From contig CAZRCD010000011.1 in NCBI GenBank assembly GCA_964598485.1, positions 4,331-68,330 of the forward strand: a stretch of DNA of 64,000 bases, written 5' to 3'. Below are positions 7,818-15,132 of this stretch, piece by piece. This stretch comes from SOJA01 sp964598485. Lineage in GTDB: Archaea > Thermoproteota > Bathyarchaeia > Bathyarchaeales > Bathycorpusculaceae. The translations under genes were made by a program, and so were the position numbers. Below the pieces are notes generated by a model. That model was given only the letters and a program-made list of their open reading frames with translations, did no database searches and was not told where the DNA came from. The number at the start of each line of letters is the position of its first letter. Positions within the stretch are counted from its first letter, which is position 1.

Positions 7818-8633
7818 ATGGAGTCTGATGACAGGAAACGGTGGAATGAGGCTGCCAAGAGCTGGGTCGAGTTCGTCCGAAGCGGCAAGAATTACTACTC
7901 GGAATATCTAAACGGCCCGGCGCTAAAGCAGATGATTGGAGACGTTGAAGGAAAGAAGATACTCGATATCGGCTGTGGTGAGGGTTACTTCTCAAGATTT
8001 TTCGCGAAGGCTGGTGCGGAAGTTACAGCTATCGACATTAGTGAAGGTTTGATCAAGGCAGCGGTGGAGGAGGAAGAAAGACACCCCCTTGGGGTCAAGT
8101 ACTTTGCTGCTGATGCAGCGAATCTGAACATGCTCGAATCCGAGAGCTTCGATGTCGCATTCTGCTACATGGCGCTGTTGGATATACGGAACTACGAGGG
8201 GGCGATATCTGAGGCATCACGCGTCCTAAAGACCGGGGGAAGATTCGTCGTTTTGATGGAACATCCTTGCTTCACACAATTTCTAGTTCTGGATGGAAAA
8301 GTAGTAGGCGGATGGGAGACACGCCTCCGTGAAGACGGTTCGAAGGAGTACTTGTACTACTGGATTTACGATTATTCACGGAGGCACAGCTATACCGTCG
8401 AGTGGAAACACGATAGACCGCCATCAAGCTTCGTGACGACGGGTTTTCACCGAACCCTTTCTGACTACGTGAATGCTCTGACCAAACATGGACTAGTCGT
8501 CACAGGACTCGACGAGCCTCAGCCCCTAGAGGAGGGGGTTAGAGTCCATCCTCCCATGAAAAAGCATTACAGAGTTCCCCAGTCCATGGTCATCGAAGCC
8601 ACCAAGATCACGGGACAACGCACACTGGGATGA
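7818..8633 (+). CDS. Class I SAM-dependent methyltransferase
   Basis: A 271-residue protein with a Rossmann methyltransferase core. Motif I is ILDIGCGEGYFSRFF, then VTAIDISEGLI (motif II), FDVAFCYMALLDI (motif IV) and ASRVLKTGGRFVVLM (motif V). The C-terminal ~110 residues include a WETRLREDGSKEYLYYW insert, as in the UbiE/COQ5-like small-molecule group. I prefer the ATG at 7818 over the TTG at 7788 because GGAG lies 8 bases upstream. The gene seems richer in C- and G-ending codons (GGC, ATC, GTC) than its neighbours, which may mean recent acquisition. Substrate unknown. Confidence 0.85.
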   Translation: MESDDRKRWNEAAKSWVEFVRSGKNYYSEYLNGPALKQMIGDVEGKKILDIGCGEGYFSRFFAKAGAEVTAIDISEGLIKAAVEEEERHPLGVKYFAADAANLNMLESESFDVAFCYMALLDIRNYEGAISEASRVLKTGGRFVVLMEHPCFTQFLVLDGKVVGGWETRLREDGSKEYLYYWIYDYSRRHSYTVEWKHDRPPSSFVTTGFHRTLSDYVNALTKHGLVVTGLDEPQPLEEGVRVHPPMKKHYRVPQSMVIEATKITGQRTLG

Positions 8634-8660
8634 GTAAAGTTAGATTAGTCATATCGTTTT

Positions 8661-8777
8661 ATGAGCGCGCGCGGAGCCACGTCAAAAGTCAGAAACCAGA
8701 TTGCAGGATACATAACACGCGTTTTTGCTGGAACTCAAACAGCATCCCCAAACGAAAGCATTGAAGAAGGCGAGTAA
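8661..8777 (+). CDS. Possible 38-residue small protein
   Basis: An ATG at 8661 opens a 38-codon frame ending in TAA at 8775-8777. The product begins MSARGATSKVRNQIAGY and ends acidic (NESIEEGE). Its composition looks protein-like: a basic, possibly amphipathic N-terminal half and an acidic tail. There is no clear ribosome binding site, and I recognise no family. It fills the gap between the methyltransferase and the HEPN-like gene, whose own TATA-like CCTTTTAAAAC follows at 8778-8788. It may be real, a remnant, or chance. Confidence 0.3.
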   Translation: MSARGATSKVRNQIAGYITRVFAGTQTASPNESIEEGE

Positions 8778-8828
8778 CCTTTTAAAACAAGTTTAGTTTC
8801 TAACAGATGTGACAAAAGGCGAAAATTG

Positions 8829-9203
8829 ATGATGGACGATTATAGGAGAGGCTGGGCGCTACGGTATTTACGTGAAGCAAAAGCAGAACTTGAAGCCGCC
8901 AGAAAAATGCCCTATATAGCGCCAAGCCTAGTTTTGGAAGCTGTAAGAAAAGCTCGAAACGCCATATACTACAGCCTCGGAGAACCAGCATTCATAGAAA
9001 ACATCATCAAAGAAACATCAGAAAAAACACAGACAATAAGTGACCCAGTTTTAAGATGCCTCATTGGAATCGAAGAAACAGTGCAAGAACTAAATCAGAT
9101 GAAACAGGCAGATGGAGAAACAACCATGAAACAAGCAGACAATTTAATAGAACTGGCCTCGGACATAGTTGAAACCTTAACTGGAGAAACAGTAAAAGAC
9201 TAA
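8829..9203 (+). CDS. HEPN-like helical protein
   Basis: A 124-residue, mostly helical soluble protein. The N-terminal half (RRGWALRYLREAKAELEAAR, then SLVLEAVRKARNAIYYSLG) resembles HEPN proteins, which often pair with nucleotidyltransferases or act as RNases. The catalytic RNase motif Rx4-6H is not visible, so any activity would not be the toxin type. The C-terminus is a coiled helical region (QELNQMKQAD, IELASDIVETL). No nucleotidyltransferase is adjacent. Starts at TTG 8826, ATG 8829 and ATG 8832 are all possible after AAAAGGCG; ATG 8829 is chosen. The family call is inference. Confidence 0.55.
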   Translation: MMDDYRRGWALRYLREAKAELEAARKMPYIAPSLVLEAVRKARNAIYYSLGEPAFIENIIKETSEKTQTISDPVLRCLIGIEETVQELNQMKQADGETTMKQADNLIELASDIVETLTGETVKD

Positions 9204-9342
9204 GAGTTGGAGGTTTTTGACCGCTTCAGCTTTGTGATCTAGAGCCTTCTTAACCTTTCAATCAGTTTTCCGATAGAGCAAAATGTTCTACGAGATTTCT
9301 GAAGCCAACTTTTCGACGTGCACTCCCAAAAAAGGGTCACGG

Positions 9343-10620
9343 CTAAAGTTTTTCTCCCAATGAAAGGTCCATCATCGTGAAACCTGAAACCATTTTCGGA
9401 TAGAAATCCGTGGATTTTTCAGGCATCCTTTCATGTTTCCGTGCCATTTTCAAAACCGTTTCCGGAGTTGTTGAATTGACTAAGAATGCCAGCTTAGCTT
9501 CTCCTTTGTCCACTTTTTCCATGGCGTTCTTTATCCACCTTACGTAGAGTATGTCCTCATCAATTTTTAGTTCACCAGTTTTCATGATGGCTTCGAAAAT
9601 AACGTTTTTCAATATTGTTACGTCAAGAGAACGATACTCATCTGACCAAGCAACATCCATGAACTCTGAAACGGTTTTTTCATCTTTTAACAGCAAGCCA
9701 TAAGCCTTTTTTCCATCATAAAGGCAGAAAGCATGTTTGTTATTGTGGCTTTCCAGAAAACTTCTAAGAGCTTCAGGGTTGGCATCAACTTCTGACACTG
9801 CAAAGGATTTCTTGAACTCCTGTACAGTTTTGTCGGTTAGCTTGCCTTTTTTCAGAAGGCGATGTGTTGGCAAAACAATCAATCCTTCATCTTGAATAGG
9901 AACCATGTAACTCATCCGAAAATTGAACGCTGAATCTTTTGCCCATTCTTCTTGTCTGCGTCTTTCATCCCTGTAGGCAATAGCAGTTTCGTATCTATGA
10001 TGACCGTCAGCGATTACAAACTGCTTGTCTGTCACTGCTTCTTGAACCAACTTTATCTTTTCGGGATCTGTTAATTTCCAGATGAGGTTTCTAACTCCTA
10101 AAGAATCCAAGGTATCTATTAGTGGCTGAGTTTTTGCGATTTTTGCGAAAAGATTAATGGTTATTTTTTCTGGGTCGGGATAGAGGAGAAATCCAGTTTC
10201 GAGGTTCTTTTGGGTTGCTCGCAACATGTTTAATCGGTCGATTTTTGGTCCTTTATGTGTGATTTCGTGAGGGAGAACTTTGTTTTCTTTATAAGGATGT
10301 AAGCGTAAAGCAGCGATGAACCCTGTGCGGGTGTAGGTTTTTTCGAAGAGCTTGAATTCTTGTCTGTAGATGAAAATTGCGGGTTCTTCATCCTTTTTTA
10401 GTATTCCTTCATTCATCCATTGGCTTATTCGCTGTTTGGATATTTCATATCTGTTTTCTTCAATTGGCAGAGTTAGTCGGCAGTAGTTATACTCTGACTT
10501 TTTATAGTATTCCTTCTGCATGTTCTGATCGATTTTGTCATAGGGTTGCGCGATTAGATTTTCGTAGTCGCCTGCTTTTTCAGTGTATCGGATGGCTCTG
10601 AATGGCCTAATTTCGACCAT
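9343..10620 (-). CDS. DUF1015 family protein
   Basis: A 425-residue protein of the DUF1015 family. It is recognised by the opening EIRPFRAIRYTEKAGDYENL, AQPYDKI, and the FVIADGHHRYETAIAYRDE segment, which looks like an active-site region (D-G-H-H-R). Function is not established in what I know. Homologues frequently sit beside phosphoglycerate dehydrogenase and aminotransferase genes in bacteria and archaea. Here too it is the last gene of an aminotransferase-SerA-DUF1015 operon, 10 bases after serA. A role in serine or glycerate phosphate metabolism is therefore a reasonable inference. Soluble; no signal peptide. Confidence 0.85.
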   Translation of the reverse strand: MVEIRPFRAIRYTEKAGDYENLIAQPYDKIDQNMQKEYYKKSEYNYCRLTLPIEENRYEISKQRISQWMNEGILKKDEEPAIFIYRQEFKLFEKTYTRTGFIAALRLHPYKENKVLPHEITHKGPKIDRLNMLRATQKNLETGFLLYPDPEKITINLFAKIAKTQPLIDTLDSLGVRNLIWKLTDPEKIKLVQEAVTDKQFVIADGHHRYETAIAYRDERRRQEEWAKDSAFNFRMSYMVPIQDEGLIVLPTHRLLKKGKLTDKTVQEFKKSFAVSEVDANPEALRSFLESHNNKHAFCLYDGKKAYGLLLKDEKTVSEFMDVAWSDEYRSLDVTILKNVIFEAIMKTGELKIDEDILYVRWIKNAMEKVDKGEAKLAFLVNSTTPETVLKMARKHERMPEKSTDFYPKMVSGFTMMDLSLGEKL

Positions 10621-10630
10621 GCAGTCCGAC

Positions 10631-11530
10631 TCACTTGAGCTTCTCTAGTTCTTCAATCACTCTTTCAGCTACTTGCACACCCGCCCTTAGCTGCGCTTCT
10701 TTGGTTTGAGCCCCAATATGAGGTGTGGCGTCAACATTTTCAAGCGTAAGCAGCTTATGCTTTCCAGGTGGTTCTTCTTCAAAAACGTCTACTGCTGCGG
10801 CTTTGACTTTGCCTGAAACAAGAGCTTTGTACAGTACTTCTTGGTCAACTACTCCGCCGCGTGAACAGTCGATTATTACGACTCCGTCTTTCATCATGTT
10901 GAATTCTCTTGTTGACAGCATGTGTTTGGTTTGTTGAGTCAGTGGAATATGTATTGAGATGAAGTCGGCTTTCGGAAGCATCTCTTCCACAGAAACAAAT
11001 CGGTCGTAGACTCGGCTTCTCACTACAATCACTTTCATGCCTAGGGCTAGCGCCAGTTTTTCAACGATTTTCGCAATGTTTCCGTAACCTATTAACCCAA
11101 GGGTTTTCCCATAGACCTCTACACCCTTAAGTTCTTTTTTTGCCCATTTTCCGTCGCGAAGAGTGACCGTTCCTTTCACTATGCCTCTTGCAAGTGCCAG
11201 CAAGTGACCAATTGCCAACTCAGCCACACTGGTTGCGGATGCTTGCGGAGTGTTCACCACAGTGATGCCCATTTCTTTTGCCTTTTCTAAATCGATGTTG
11301 TCTAAGCCTATGCCCGCTCGTCCAATGACTTTCGTGTTTTTTGCATTAGCGATTAAGTTGCCTTTGACTTCGGTGGCTGATCGAACGACGATCGCGTCGT
11401 ATTCACCTACGATTTTAGGAAGTTCGTCTTTAGGCATGTCCCATGCTTTCTTGACTTCGTAGCCTTTCTCTTCAAGCAATTTTATGCCTTCATCAGCGAT
11501 TTTGTCGCAGATTAAGACTCTAAATGTCAC
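10631..11530 (-). CDS. serA: D-3-phosphoglycerate dehydrogenase-type 2-hydroxyacid dehydrogenase (short form)
   Basis: A 299-residue NAD-dependent dehydrogenase. The nucleotide site is LGLIGYGNIAKIVEKLA near residue 145. Catalytic residues are visible as Arg in DCSRGGVVDQ, Glu in VFEEEPPG, and His in ATPHIGAQT. SerA oxidises 3-phosphoglycerate to 3-phosphohydroxypyruvate, the first step to serine. This form lacks the C-terminal ACT and intervening domains of longer SerA enzymes (about 520 residues), so serine feedback by the usual route is unlikely. It overlaps the aminotransferase gene by 4 bases and precedes the DUF1015 gene. A different 2-hydroxyacid substrate is possible. Confidence 0.85.
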   Translation of the reverse strand: MTFRVLICDKIADEGIKLLEEKGYEVKKAWDMPKDELPKIVGEYDAIVVRSATEVKGNLIANAKNTKVIGRAGIGLDNIDLEKAKEMGITVVNTPQASATSVAELAIGHLLALARGIVKGTVTLRDGKWAKKELKGVEVYGKTLGLIGYGNIAKIVEKLALALGMKVIVVRSRVYDRFVSVEEMLPKADFISIHIPLTQQTKHMLSTREFNMMKDGVVIIDCSRGGVVDQEVLYKALVSGKVKAAAVDVFEEEPPGKHKLLTLENVDATPHIGAQTKEAQLRAGVQVAERVIEELEKLK

Positions 11531-12609
11531 TTCCCTAACCCCCAGATGTCATCAATATGCCAGAGAACCTCTTTAATCCCCCCGAGGTCCCATTCGCCCA
11601 TGTGGCCGATGCGGAAGGTTTGTTCAGCTAGTTTGCCATAACCATCAGAAATCATAAAATGTCTTTCTGCCAATTTCTCATTTAGTTCTTTCACGCTTTT
11701 TCCCAAAGTGTTTTTGACGCAAGTAACTGTGACTGATTCGTATCCTGGTTCGGCAAACAAAGCGAAATGTCTCTTTGCCCATTTTTGCGTGTATTCCGCC
11801 ATGGCTTTGTGCCTCTGATATACGCCCTCAGGTGTTTCCTCCAGCAATAAATCCATTCGTTTGTCAAGTGCATACAGAAGCGAGATGTTCGGAGTAGACG
11901 GTGTCTGATGCTTTCTCTCATAATAATCGCAAACATACACCAAATCTGTGTACATACCTCGGTTAGGCACTTCCCTAGCCCTTTCTAAGGCTCTATCGCT
12001 TGCGAGTCCTACTGCTAACCCTGGAGGCAAAGCGAAACACTTCTGCGTTGAAGCAAAGATGACGTCGCAGCCGATTTCTGACGGCAACAGTTTGTCGCCT
12101 ACCATTCCGGAAATGCTGTCAATTGCAAGCATTACGTTGGGGTAGTCTCTTCTCATCATTTTTCCAATTTCGTAAATTGGGTTTCGTACTCCAGTTGACG
12201 TTTCGTTGTGGCAAATAGTTAATGTGTCGTATTCTCCTGAACCAAGTTTATCCGCGATCATATCTGGCTTGACCGCTTTCCCCCACTCTACTTCGAGGAA
12301 GTCAACTTTTTTTCCGCAATCTTGTATAGCTTTTCCAAATCTTTCTGAGAAGGCTCCGTTGGCGCAAGCGAGGGCTTTCTCCTTTACAATGCTTCTGCCA
12401 ACTATGTCGAACCACAGTGTTCCCGAGGACGTAGTAACAGTAGGTTTATAGCTGTTTGGCAACTGAAAGAACTTGTTCAATTTCTCGATAATCCCTGTAT
12501 ATAATTCTGAAAACTCTTTAGCTCGATGCCCAATCAGGAAGCGGGATTGTTCACGGAGCATTTCTGCGCTTACTTCGGTTGGTCCGGGTATCAAGAGTCT
12601 TTTATGCAT
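11527..12609 (-). CDS. Serine-pyruvate/alanine-glyoxylate-type aminotransferase
   Basis: A class V PLP aminotransferase of 360 residues. It has RLLIPGPTEVS at the start, TTSSGTLWFD (phosphate contact), LAIDSISGMVGD (Asp to the PLP nitrogen) and FASTQKCFALPPG, where Lys binds PLP. RIGHMGEW near the C-terminus contains the substrate-carboxylate Arg. This group moves amino groups among serine, alanine, hydroxypyruvate, pyruvate and glyoxylate, and archaeal members can serve as phosphoserine aminotransferase. The ATG at 12607-12609 is preferred over the upstream GTG because GGTGGAG sits just before it. First gene of the operon with serA and DUF1015. A TTAAATA box lies near 12650-12658. Confidence 0.88.
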   Translation of the reverse strand: MHKRLLIPGPTEVSAEMLREQSRFLIGHRAKEFSELYTGIIEKLNKFFQLPNSYKPTVTTSSGTLWFDIVGRSIVKEKALACANGAFSERFGKAIQDCGKKVDFLEVEWGKAVKPDMIADKLGSGEYDTLTICHNETSTGVRNPIYEIGKMMRRDYPNVMLAIDSISGMVGDKLLPSEIGCDVIFASTQKCFALPPGLAVGLASDRALERAREVPNRGMYTDLVYVCDYYERKHQTPSTPNISLLYALDKRMDLLLEETPEGVYQRHKAMAEYTQKWAKRHFALFAEPGYESVTVTCVKNTLGKSVKELNEKLAERHFMISDGYGKLAEQTFRIGHMGEWDLGGIKEVLWHIDDIWGLGK

Positions 12610-12704
12610 TCTCTCCACCTTTTATATAGAGAGAATCTACAGAAATACAGTATTTAACCGTTTACGCACGGTTTTTCACGTTCCACGTTCTAAAGAGCAA
12701 AATT

Positions 12705-13700
12705 CTAGCTTGGCTTTCGAATTTTTAGAACTTCTGGGTTCACTAGATTCGGCGGGATTGTTCCCTCAAAGAATGCAATAAAGTTTTCAGCAACCATCTC
12801 AGCCATTCTGGAACGAGTCTCATGGCTACTGCTTGATATGTGCGGAGCTACAACAACATTGTCGAGCATAAGCAACGGATTATCCAGCTGCGTGGGCTCT
12901 CGTTCAAAAACGTCTAATCCAGCCCCTGCAATCCATTCTTCTTTCAACGCTCGGTAAAGTGCCTTCTCATCTATTACTGCGCCTCTTGAATTGTTTATGA
13001 GATAAGCTGTCTTTTTCATAAGCCTGAGCTTTTCCTCGTTTATCATGTGATAGGTCTGCTTTGTCAAGGGAACGTGAACACTGATGAAGTCTGATTCCTG
13101 GAAAAGCGTGTCTAAGTCCACGTTTTTCGCGCCTAATTCCTTCTCTACCTCGGGTCTGGGAACAACATCGTAGTAGAGTATTTTCATGTTGAAACCTTTC
13201 GCTCTCTTCGCCACAGAGGAACCTATTCTTCCAGCACCAACTATGCCTATTGTTGCACCGTGAACATCTCTGCCTAACAACATGCTTGGGTGCCAGCTAA
13301 CCTTCCATTTTCCAGCTCGCACATATCTGTCTGCTTCAACAACACGCCTTGCAACAGCCATCAAAAGTGCCCAAGCAAAATCCGCAGTGGTTTCGGTTAA
13401 GACTTCAGGCGTGTTTGTCACGTATATGCCTCTTCTTGTGGCCTCTTTCACATTTATGTTGTCGAAGCCAACTGCCATCTGCGCAACAATCTTCAATTTA
13501 CGTGCTGCATCAAAAACTTCTGCGTCAATCTTGTCGGACAAAAGTGAAACAATAGCGTCAACATTCCCGACTTTCTCTACTATTACTTCTTTAGGAGGAG
13601 GCCCATATTCAGGCCAAACGTCAGCGTCGAAACGTTCCTTTATCGTTTTCAGACCCTTTTCCGGGATTTCACGGGTAACATAGACTTTTGGTTTTAACAT
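12705..13700 (-). CDS. Glyoxylate/hydroxypyruvate reductase
   Basis: A 331-residue D-2-hydroxyacid dehydrogenase of the GyaR/GRHPR type. The NAD(P) motif is GIVGAGRIGSSVAKRAKGF near residue 150. The catalytic set is Arg in NNSRGAVIDE, Glu in FEREPTQLDNP, and His in APHISSSSHETR. These enzymes reduce glyoxylate to glycolate and hydroxypyruvate to glycerate. With the adjacent aminotransferase and the nearby glycerate 2-kinase at 17204, it can form a serine-hydroxypyruvate-glycerate-2-phosphoglycerate route (inference). Transcribed in the same direction as the serA operon, 86 bases upstream of its TATA and start region. Confidence 0.88.
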   Translation of the reverse strand: MLKPKVYVTREIPEKGLKTIKERFDADVWPEYGPPPKEVIVEKVGNVDAIVSLLSDKIDAEVFDAARKLKIVAQMAVGFDNINVKEATRRGIYVTNTPEVLTETTADFAWALLMAVARRVVEADRYVRAGKWKVSWHPSMLLGRDVHGATIGIVGAGRIGSSVAKRAKGFNMKILYYDVVPRPEVEKELGAKNVDLDTLFQESDFISVHVPLTKQTYHMINEEKLRLMKKTAYLINNSRGAVIDEKALYRALKEEWIAGAGLDVFEREPTQLDNPLLMLDNVVVAPHISSSSHETRSRMAEMVAENFIAFFEGTIPPNLVNPEVLKIRKPS

Positions 13701-13776
13701 GAAAACTCACCAACACGAATTTGCGGATTTCGTTGTTAAAACTAACTTATTACGCTTATCCTATTTGAAACTTGAA

Positions 13777-15129
13777 TCATTGGGCTTCAGCACAAATGTA
13801 CTTTTTTTCTTTCAATTCGAGTGGGCATCCGCCCCCACAAACGGATAGCAGTTGACACTTCTTGCATTTTTCAGGCACATATTCTCTTGCTCTTATGCTT
13901 CTGCAGGTTTGATGATTCCAGATTTTTAGCCACTCGTCTTCGAGGATTTTTCCGACAACTGTAAAATAGCTTTGGCAGGGATAGACTTCGCCTTGGGGTC
14001 CTATGCACATGTTGATTCTAGCGGCGCTACATGACTTAACGCCTAATCCTAGGTTGACTGGGTCAAGTTGACAGTATTGAGTGGGTGTGTACCACATAAA
14101 CTTCATTCCAAGTCCGTGAGCTTTTTCCTGAATTTTAGGCAAAAGTTCTTTCAATTCGTCGATTGTTAGGGCAAATTCATCGGCTATTTTGGGAGCACTT
14201 CCAGAGTAGATTAAGCTGTTGCACCCGAAAACTGTCACTCCTAAGTCGTGTAGAAATTCGATCGTTTTCAAGAACCCGTCTGCATTATGCTTGTTGAGTG
14301 TGGTGTTTGTTGTGGCGTAAATAGGTGTTGGGATCACGTTTTTTATTCCTTCCACGGTTTCTTGCCAGCTTCCCTTAACAGACGTGATAAAATCATGTAC
14401 GGAAGGGTCATGCGATTCAATGGTTATCTGCACAAAGTCTAGTCCAGCATCAACAAGTTTTTGCACATATTCTTTGTCTTTCAGTCGTCTTCCATTTGTG
14501 ACTAAACCTGTGACTGCGCCCTTTTCCTGTGCATAACGTAATAGTTCCTGCAGGTCTTTGCGTAAGGTTGGTTCGCCGCCTGTAAATGTAAAGATGAAAA
14601 CGCCGATGCTGTGTAGTTTGTCAATTACCTTTTTCCATTGGTCAGTGTTTAGCTCTGGAGTTTCATGTGGTCCACCTGCATAGCAGTGGATACAGTTGTT
14701 CTGGCATCTGTAGGTTAGAGCTAAGTCCATCCGGATGGGGGCAGAAAGCTCTTGGGAAAAGGGTTCTATGCGTTCAACATCAAGAAATGATATTGGACAG
14801 ACCTCTTCCGTCTGAGCCAACGTACTTATAGCATAGATCATTCGTTCGTGATATTTTCGGGCGACAGCTTCCTTAACTCGGTAAATTCGCCTAATCTTTT
14901 CGACAGATTCATCAGTTGTCATGCCTTTCATGAAAAAGTACGCGTGAGCGGCAGCTGTCTCATTGAGATACAATACCGTGTTAGCGTTAATAACCAACAA
15001 ACCCGTCCCGTCAGGTTCTACTCGCAACTGAAGAGCCATACCAGTGAATTTTCCCTTTCCACGGTATGTGTACAGCCCAGCTGGAGCTTTTGAAGCCCTA
15101 ATCCCTTTTACCTTTCTAAAGAAACTCAC
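13777..15129 (-). CDS. Radical SAM/SPASM peptide-modifying enzyme with N-terminal PqqD-like domain
   Basis: A 450-residue candidate maturase. Residues ~30-105 look like a PqqD/RRE fold: strands ALQLRVEPDG, GLLVINAN, TVLYLNETAAAHAYFFM, then two helices. The radical SAM motif CQNNCIHC gives cysteines 142, 146 and 149, followed by TFTGGEPTLRKDL. The C-terminal SPASM region has Cys at 353, 367, 375, 385, 409, 422, 425, 431, 435 and 446 and the CKKCQLLSVCGGGC arrangement, enough for auxiliary 4Fe-4S clusters. Such enzymes make thioethers, C-C links or epimerisations in RiPPs. The GTG start lies 3 bases after the stop of the gene encoding the Cys-rich tail, with GGGGAG upstream. Substrate and chemistry are inferred from context. 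Confidence 0.85.
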   Translation of the reverse strand: MSFFRKVKGIRASKAPAGLYTYRGKGKFTGMALQLRVEPDGTGLLVINANTVLYLNETAAAHAYFFMKGMTTDESVEKIRRIYRVKEAVARKYHERMIYAISTLAQTEEVCPISFLDVERIEPFSQELSAPIRMDLALTYRCQNNCIHCYAGGPHETPELNTDQWKKVIDKLHSIGVFIFTFTGGEPTLRKDLQELLRYAQEKGAVTGLVTNGRRLKDKEYVQKLVDAGLDFVQITIESHDPSVHDFITSVKGSWQETVEGIKNVIPTPIYATTNTTLNKHNADGFLKTIEFLHDLGVTVFGCNSLIYSGSAPKIADEFALTIDELKELLPKIQEKAHGLGMKFMWYTPTQYCQLDPVNLGLGVKSCSAARINMCIGPQGEVYPCQSYFTVVGKILEDEWLKIWNHQTCRSIRAREYVPEKCKKCQLLSVCGGGCPLELKEKKYICAEAQ

Positions 15130-15132
15130 GCC

